Shown in pieces: positions 58,441-64,000 of a DNA stretch of 64,000 nt. Position numbers and translations under genes: made by a program. The notes below the pieces were generated by a model. The model searched no databases. It saw nothing but the letters and a program-made list of their open reading frames with translations, and had not been told where the DNA came from. Position 1 is the first letter of the stretch. Each line of letters starts with the position of its first letter. Origin of the DNA: Nilaparvata lugens (taxonomy: Eukaryota > Arthropoda > Insecta > Hemiptera > Delphacidae); the NCBI RefSeq assembly GCF_014356525.2, contig NC_052508.1, positions 52,324,442-52,388,441 on the forward strand, in the 5' to 3' direction.

Positions 58441-58661
58441 TCATAGACTTAATTTGGTCTCTCTCAGCAACTCCATATGTTTTATAAAAACATGTTTCTT
58501 TAGTGATCCTTTCTGATGACATCGTTTATCGCAGAACGGGCACTGAAACTGAGGTTCCTTGCCTCCACACTCCAATCGCTGGTGCTTTGTCATATTAAAC
58601 TTGTACTTGTAAGATTTACCACAATGACAGGTGTACATTATATCCTCATTCATTGATCCTG
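58441..58661 (-). CDS. lola: lola terminal exon, C-x1-C variant, copy 1
   Basis: Terminal exon of 72 complete codons plus stop. The acceptor is gttattttatcagcag, a tandem NAGNAG site; the first AG leaves CA. Lead G-S-M-N-E-D-I-M-Y-T; finger 1 is unusual, C11-H-C13-x12-H26-x4-C31, with only one residue between the first two Cys. The linker has an extra Gly, G-G-K-E-P-Q-F-Q. Finger 2 is normal, C40-x2-C43-x12-H56-x4-H61, with C-H-Q-K-G-S-L-K-K. Tail M-E-L-L-R-E-T-K-L-S-L. Two near copies follow upstream at 60363 and 62151. Confidence 0.95.
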
Positions 58662-60362
58662 CTGATAAAATAACAAATAGAAATAGTTAAGTGCTTCTAA
58701 CAAAATGAACAAAGCAAAATTCAGTTGAACCTATGAGTAACAAAGTTGGTTATTCTGAGAAAATATTTGCTGTACAGAGAACTACAGTTGAACCTCAAGG
58801 TAACGAAGAATTACCCTGGTTAAACCTACCTATACTGAAAAAATATTAAACTAATAAATCAACATCGATGGTGTTAGTCCCATATCTACATAAAAATATA
58901 AATAAATTAATTCACTGAGTAATACATAAAAAATCAATACGGTAGCAGGAGATTTAACCAAAAATTAAAAATTTATCATGTTTATCATACTTTATTCCAA
59001 GTGTATCATCTGTAATTGAATACAATTAACCAATTTTATACTTTCAAAAATACATTAGAATTGAAAGATCATATGGATGACGATAAATATAATAATTATT
59101 CCTATGTTGTTTTTGGTGGAGGGTTCCTTAGTGATCACATTAATTCTACTAAGAAGTACCTGTTCAGCGATATTGTTTTGGTTTTAAAACTGTCAAATAG
59201 GGATGTGTCATACGTGATATCAAAACCCATTCAATTTTATTGAAATATTATTTGGTGAGTTCTGGGAAATCTGGTCGCGGATTTAATTTATTGAATGTAA
59301 TTGATAAAGCGAGGAGATCCCCAATGTACAAAGATGAAATGTGTGTTTTATCACGTTTCGTGAAGGCAATATTATGATTTTTAGTTCCATGCTATACAAA
59401 CAAGAGTGAGTCGACTTTTGGTCTGTGAATCAAGGCTGCATGTTTTTTTCACATAAATAGATTTTGAATTTTTTCTTTCGAGGCCCATATATTTTAAACC
59501 GTTTATGAAGTATAGTTGTTGAGTTAAAGGCTTTGGTTACCTGAACGATTCTGTCTTGAGGATTCAATTATAGGCTGTCACAGTTCAGGCAGTTTAAACC
59601 TGCATAATTATTGTGTTTTCAGGATTTGAATCTTGTAGGGAAAGCTGGTGCTTTGATTCAATCAGCTGGCAAAAGTTTTTTTTTATATATTTATTTAAAG
59701 TCGGAAGTAGTTTAACCAGACCTTTGAGGATCAGGCCAAGGGACAATTTTCAAGGTCAAGTAAGATCATTGTACATTTTTTTTCTTTTCAGACCCATAAT
59801 TATTCTAAATAATAATTTGCTTTTATTTTCAAAAACCTGAACGACCACAGATCAGCAAGCGAGTAGCCCTTATTATCTGATTATTATAATCAGAAATCTT
59901 GATCTGTTGGTTATAGTTGTAATCTTTCCTTTTTCTCAATTACATAATTATTATATTTTCCGTTTCGCACAGTTTCATATTTGAATATTCGTATTAAAAA
60001 AATATTTTTTTTGTAATTAAAAACCGGAACGACCATTTTCTTTTCTTTTCCCACAATCACATATTTGATGAAGGCATTTAGCTTACATAGTTGTTGAAGG
60101 CGTTTCATCTTGCTTACATATTTGGTGGAGGCGTCTTTCCCCACCGTTCCTCATCTACTTGCTTACAGATTAGGCCTATATAAAAAGATGTACAAAAAGC
60201 TTTTTTGCTTATTCTGGTGTGGAGTTTCTCGTGGCCAACTTCAATTTCAACAGGTATTCAGCATTATCTAATATTCTTGTGCCACATCTTTTAACAAGGA
60301 ATACATCGATATAATGACGACAAAAATCTATGTTCTTTGAAGTGCTGAACAGTGTCAAATAT
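58662..60362. repeat. Intron within the three-copy tandem array
   Basis: 58860..59230 (words gtagtcc/ttagtcccat, tttatactttcaaaaataca, tggtggagggttccttagtg) is diverged from 61655..61960. 60185..60340 (ctggtgtggagtttctcgtg, ggaatacatcgatataatga) is close to 61975..62110. So the duplicated unit includes flanking DNA. The plus ORF 59016..59243 is not a gene. Confidence 0.8.
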
Positions 60363-60583
60363 TCATAGACTTAATTTGGCCTCTCTCATCAACTCCAAGT
60401 GTTTTATAAAAACATGTTTCTTAAGTGATCCTTTCTGATGACATCGTTTATTGCAGAACGGGCACTGAAACTGAGGTTCCTTGCCTCCACACTCCAATCG
60501 CTGGTGCTTTGTCATATTGGACTTGTACTTGTAAGATTTTCCACAATGACAGGTATACATAAGCTCCTCAATCAGTGATCCTG
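60363..60583 (-). CDS. lola: lola terminal exon, C-x1-C variant, copy 2
   Basis: Terminal exon of 72 complete codons plus stop. The acceptor gttatttcatcagcag again shows the tandem NAGNAG pattern, first AG leaving CA. Lead G-S-L-I-E-E-L-M-Y-T; finger 1 C11-H-C13-x12-H26-x4-C31; extra Gly in the linker; finger 2 C40-x2-C43-x12-H56-x4-H61 with C-N-K-R-C-H-Q-K-G-S-L-K-K. Tail L-E-L-M-R-E-A-K-L-S-L is identical to copy 3. The first in-frame ATG is within the lead and is not the true exon start. Confidence 0.95.
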
Positions 60584-60793
60584 CTGATGAAATAACAAAT
60601 AGTTAAATGCTTCCAACAAAATAACAAAGCAAAATACAGTAGAACGAAACTCAGTAACGAAATTGGCTATTCTGAGAAAAGATTTGCAGTAGAGAGAATT
60701 AACTGAGTAACAGAGAGAGAAACAGAGAGAAATACAGTTGAACCTCAAGGTAACGATGATGATTACCCCGGGAAAAACCTATCTATACTAACA

Positions 60794-61447
60794 AAATCTG
60801 GTGTGGCGCACTCACACAACTTTCCTTGCCGTTATGAAAATTGATCACCTGACGCTAGTGTTCCCGCGCATCTCAATTCAAAGATTTGAGCCAGCTGGTG
60901 ACAGGGCAATAACGCTGGAGACACACATGAGGTCTGCTATCTCTTCATAGTGAATGATTTAATAGAATCAACAATAATTTGCAACTGAATAATCACATTT
61001 TCTCGAATTTAAAGCTTATTTTCAATTTTAGGTGAAAATGTTACTGAACATAAACTGTAGAGATTTTCATGCTGAATCTTTTCCACTTATTTTTTTTAGT
61101 TTAAATTGTATCTGAAGACTGATAATTGGGAATCTAAAATCAAACTTTGCATAGATGGGGCGGTGCTCCTGAAATTTTTACAGATATGGGACTTGTGGCA
61201 GTCGATAGAGTTTATCAATGACTTTTTTAGGTATGAACTTGATCAAAATCGTTGGAGCCGTTTTCGAGAAAATCGCGAAAAACCCTCTTTTTGACAATAT
61301 TTTCGCCATTTTAGGCACCATCTTGAATTGCATCTGATCGAAATTGTTCGTGTCGGATCCTTATAGTGTAAGGACCTTAAATTCCAAATTTCAAGTCATT
61401 CCATTGATTGGGAGATGAGATATCGTGTACACAGACGCACATACACT

Positions 61448-61493
<46 letters not shown>

Positions 61494-61628
61494 GACCAAT
61501 ACCCAAAAACCACTTTTTTGGACTCAGGGGACCTTGAAACGTATAGAAATTTAGAAATTGGAGTACCTTAATTTTTTTCGGAAAGCAATACTTTCCTTAC
61601 CTATGGTAATAGGGCAAGGAAAGTAAAA
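60794..61628. mobile_element. Dispersed element, family A (copy 2, opposite orientation)
   Basis: Starts aaatctggtgtggcgcactc and ends gggcaaggaaagtaaaaat, the inverted form of 16279..17510. It contains cgttggagccgttttcgaga, a single copy of the module that is triplicated in copy 1, and an (AC)n tract at about 61446..61488. It separates tandem exon copies 2 and 3, so it inserted during or after their duplication. Confidence 0.8.
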
Positions 61629-62150
61629 ATATTAAACTAATACTAATAGATCAACATCGACGGTATGTAGTCCCACATGTACATAAGAGTATAGGATAAA
61701 TGAATTCACCGAGTGATTTTTTATGTAAAATTTTATTTTTGACAAAAAATTAAAAGTTGGAAATTCCAAGTGTAACATCTGTAAATGAATACAATTCACA
61801 AATTTTATACTTTCAAGAATACATAAGAATTTGATCACATGAGTGACAATAAACAGAATAATTCCTATGTTGTTTTGGTGGAGAATCCCTTAGTGGTCAC
61901 ATTAATATTATAAGAAGTGTCTGTTCAACGATATTGTTTGGGTTCTGAAACTGTCAAAAAGGGATAATATAAAAGATTTACAAAAAAAACTTTTTAGCTA
62001 ATACTGGTGTGGAGTCCCTTGTGACCCACTTCAATTTCAACCGTATTCAGCTTTATATAATATTCTTGTGCCAATCTTTTGAACAAGGAATACATCGATA
62101 TAATGACGGAAAAATCTATGTTCTTCGAAGTGCTGAACAACGTCAAAGGT
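61629..62150. repeat. Duplicated intron unit downstream of copy 3
   Basis: Diverged repeat of the 58860..60340 flank; see that entry. No gene. Confidence 0.75.
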
Positions 62151-62371
62151 TCACAGACTTAGTTTGGCCTCTCTCATCAACTCCAAGTGCTTTATAAAAA
62201 CATGTTTCTTTAGTGATCCTTTCTGATGACATCGCTTATTGCAGAACGGGCACTGAAACTGAGGTTCCTTGCCTCCGCACTCCAGTCGCTGGTGCTTTGT
62301 CATACTAGACTTGTGCTTGTAAGATTTTCCACAATGGCATGTGTACATTAGCTCCTCAATCAGTGATCCTG
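62151..62371 (-). CDS. lola: lola terminal exon, C-x1-C variant, copy 3
   Basis: Terminal exon of 72 complete codons plus stop. The acceptor ttaatttgtcagcag has the same tandem NAGNAG form, leaving CA. Lead G-S-L-I-E-E-L-M-Y-T as in copy 2; finger 1 C11-H-C13-x12-H26-x4-C31 with S-Y-K-H-K-S-S-M-T-K (Y-K-Y-K altered to Y-K-H-K); extra linker Gly; finger 2 C40-x2-C43-x12-H56-x4-H61. The helix and tail are the same as copy 2. It is the 5'-most of the three tandem copies. Confidence 0.95.
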
Positions 62372-63008
62372 CTGACAAATTAACAAATAAATATATTTGA
62401 TTGTTGTCAACAAAAAAGAACAGAGAAATTTAGTTGAACCTCTACGTAACGAAGATAATTAAGTAACCCTGAGAAAAACGTTTCTGTTTCAACAATATAT
62501 ACTCATGTTTCTAACAGAATATAGAGATTCTAGTGTAGTTGAATGTTTCTAACAATATAAGAAAGAGGGATAAAAGAGATGTTGCTCACAAAAATTGAGG
62601 TTCTACTGTAATTGAATTCTTATAACAAAATGACAACAATTTATCTTATAACAAAGATAAATAGATAGTTATTGCTAACAAAATATAGTGGTTTTACTGT
62701 AGTTGGATGTTTCTAACATAATAAGAGTGAGAAAAAGATAGATGTTACTAACAAAATATACAGGTTCTACAGGAGTTGGATGTTTCTAAGTCATAAATAG
62801 CAGTGAGAAATAGTTCGATTTTTAATAAATTCAACATTCAATATATTCATTCACTGTTAAAACTCCTCAGACCTTTGGATGATATTTGAAAAATTTCTAG
62901 ATTATAGATTGTACTGGTACCAACATCACTCAATTATTACATCGAACACAATCTTACTAAAAATACACATATGAGTCATTTAATTATTACTTAACAATAT
63001 ATTCAAGT
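62372..63008. repeat. Degenerate tandem repeat in intron
   Basis: A module containing gttgaatgtttctaac or gttggatgtttctaac, then aacaaaatata and ggttctac, recurs near 62440, 62540, 62700 and 62775 with spacing of roughly 80-160 bases. Similar words (cagttgaacctcaaggtaac) occur near 58790 and 60737, so the repeat is part of the tandem exon unit. No gene. Confidence 0.65.
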
Positions 63009-63316
63009 TTATAAGTTTATAACAGGATTGAAAACGGCATCCTTGACCGATTTAGAATGTGTGAGGTGTACATGTTTCTTCAAGGAGCTCTCCTGATAAC
63101 TTCGGTTATCACAATATGGACATTTATACTGCGGCTCTTTGCCACATTCATAGTGCTGATGAAGTAACAAAGTTTTCTCATGCAAGTAGACCTTTCCACA
63201 ACTCCTGCAGGGAAACTGACACTCCTTTTTTCCGTTTCCTTTTCTTTCGTTTCCTTCACTTTCTTCTGGTTGTTCTGCGTCCGGTTGTTTTGCTTCATCT
63301 GCAAGTTTTGCTTCTT
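63009..63316 (-). CDS. lola: lola terminal exon with charged lead, zinc-finger variant
   Basis: Terminal exon of 101 complete codons plus stop, missed by a simple ORF search because the finger frame has no ATG. An AG at 63331 (ctctgtag) would put the fingers out of frame. The next acceptor, ccagggtctctcag, leaves AA and restores the shared phase. The 31-residue lead is highly charged (E-A-K-L-A-D-E-A-K-Q..., E-S-E-G-N-E-R-K-G-N). Finger 1 is C36-x2-C39-x12-H52-x4-C57 with V-Y-L-H-E-K; finger 2 is C65-x2-C68-x12-H81-x4-H86 with R-S-Y-Q-E-S-S-L-K-K. Tail S-K-S-V-K-D-A-V-F-N-P-V-I-N-L. No sibling in the window. Confidence 0.88.
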
Positions 63317-63769
63317 CTGAGAGACCCTGGCTACAGAGAAACTAAACTATATTGAAGATTTCCACTGATAACAATGTTAGCTTGAAGGGCCATGCTTGTT
63401 AATATTTTCACTTGAGCCTAAACTATAATATTCACAGACATGGATAAAAGTTGCTTGCTGAGCATCTTGAAAAACCTTGGATGCAGATTTACACATAGGA
63501 GGTTGAATGCAGAGAAAGGTTGGATGTAGAAGATTGATAATTCTGACAAAACAGATCCCTTCAAAATATAACAAATGGTAAATCTTGTAAAGATGTATCA
63601 AGATTATAACACCTTCACCAATGAAATTATTCAAATATGAGGTTAAAAATGGTAAAGCTGTATAAAGAGTATAACACCTTCACTAATGAAATTATGCAAA
63701 TATGAGGTTTGGAATTCTCATTTCGAATGAATTGGATTGATTGTCATTTTCGTTTCTTAAGCCCTCTTT
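63317..63769. other. Intron
   Basis: No gene. A short direct duplication is visible: ataacaccttcaccaatgaa near 63606 and ataacaccttcactaatgaa near 63671, followed by attattcaaatatgaggtt / attatgcaaatatgaggttt. Confidence 0.5.
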
Positions 63770-63978
63770 TCAAATGATGTTCTGCTCTGCTGGACAGAAG
63801 AAGAGAATACCTTTTGCACTCATTGGAGAGTTCATATATTTGTAATCTGCCAATGAGTGAAGATTACCATGAGAGCCAATAGTATTCTTCTTCAAACCAG
63901 CATAACTGAAATCAATCGGAAAGCAGTGATTAAGGCTGATCACATAGAAACAAACATCCGCTGAACTGTTTCGAATTG
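63770..63978 (-). CDS. Candidate finger-less terminal exon of lola
   Basis: The minus strand is open for 68 complete codons plus stop. It starts at an acceptor (tctaattctgttgacag) that leaves CA, in the phase shared by all terminal exons here. The peptide has no zinc-finger spacing; it contains A-D-V-C-F-Y-V-I-S-L-N-H-C-F, then G-S-H-G-N-L-H-S-L-A-D-Y-K-Y and ends C-P-A-E-Q-N-I-I. Composition looks protein-like and not AT-driven. Some Drosophila lola isoforms also lack fingers, so a finger-less exon at the 5' side of the array is plausible. It could still be a chance ORF. Length is like the other exons. Confidence 0.5.
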
Positions 63979-64000
63979 CTGTCAACAGAATTAGACTTTG

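Larger units (their letters stand above)
3199..63978 (-). other. lola: lola alternative C-terminal exon array (overall extent)
   Basis: This is one transcriptional array. More than twenty short exons on the minus strand each end in a stop codon and each encode a C2HC finger followed by a C2H2 finger, with the family signature Y-K-Y-K near the first finger, then H-Q-R-Y-E-C-G-K-E-P-Q-F-Q-C. That signature and the arrangement are characteristic of insect longitudinals lacking, whose isoforms share BTB exons and differ in the last exon; in Drosophila some isoforms are made by trans-splicing. All terminal exons start in the same phase, which the shared-donor model requires. The BTB exons and promoter are not in the window. 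The outer limits given are the 3'-most certain exon and the 5'-most candidate exon. Confidence 0.92.

Noticed and set aside
63377..63634. Minus-strand ORF of 85 codons near the array start, considered as a lola exon
   Set aside because: The best acceptor (ttttgtcag at about 63540) gives the wrong phase for this frame, and there is no finger pattern or protein-like composition.

Overview
The window is AT-rich insect nuclear DNA. Its only clear host gene content is the 3' part of one locus read on the minus strand: the alternative C-terminal exon array of longitudinals lacking (lola), a BTB zinc-finger transcription factor. The shared 5' exons with the BTB domain are not here and should lie beyond base 64000. 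The abundance and type of transposons (fold-back MITEs, Helitron-like ends, a hAT relic, mariner relics, a (TG)n-bearing family) suggest a hemipteran, perhaps a planthopper. That is an inference, not a demonstration.

I recognise 23 terminal zinc-finger exons between 3199 and 63316. Almost all have the same design: a splice acceptor, a short variable lead-in, a C2HC finger (C-x2-C-x12-H-x4-C), a seven-residue linker, a C2H2 finger (C-x2-C-x12-H-x4-H), a short tail and a stop. In every one the acceptor leaves two bases that complete a split codon, so all can follow the same donor. Two of them (29570..29754 and 63009..63316) are short or have no usable ATG and are easily missed. Two further exons are candidates with the same acceptor phase: a piggyBac-type Cys-rich domain (13525..13712) and a zinc-finger-less ORF (63770..63978).

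Three lysine-rich exons (30832..31257, 26943..27485, 24787..25239) are related to each other. They have the same acceptor phase and a donor that leaves one base, so they are symmetric cassettes that can be placed in front of any terminal exon. A deleted relic of a fourth copy lies near 27850..27990.

Layout by region: 1-3.2 kb, AT-rich sequence with a tandem repeat and the 3'-most exon just after it; 3.6-7.7 kb, nested transposons; 7.7-22 kb, long introns with two zinc-finger exons, the piggyBac-like candidate, and mariner, hAT and MITE relics; 22-31 kb, the cassette region with two terminal exons; 34.7-63.3 kb, the dense array of terminal exons, built by tandem and segmental duplication with signs of exon-to-exon recombination; 63.8 kb, the finger-less candidate. 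Gaps hold intron or 3'-UTR DNA and mobile elements. No tRNA, rRNA, CRISPR or prokaryotic feature was seen.
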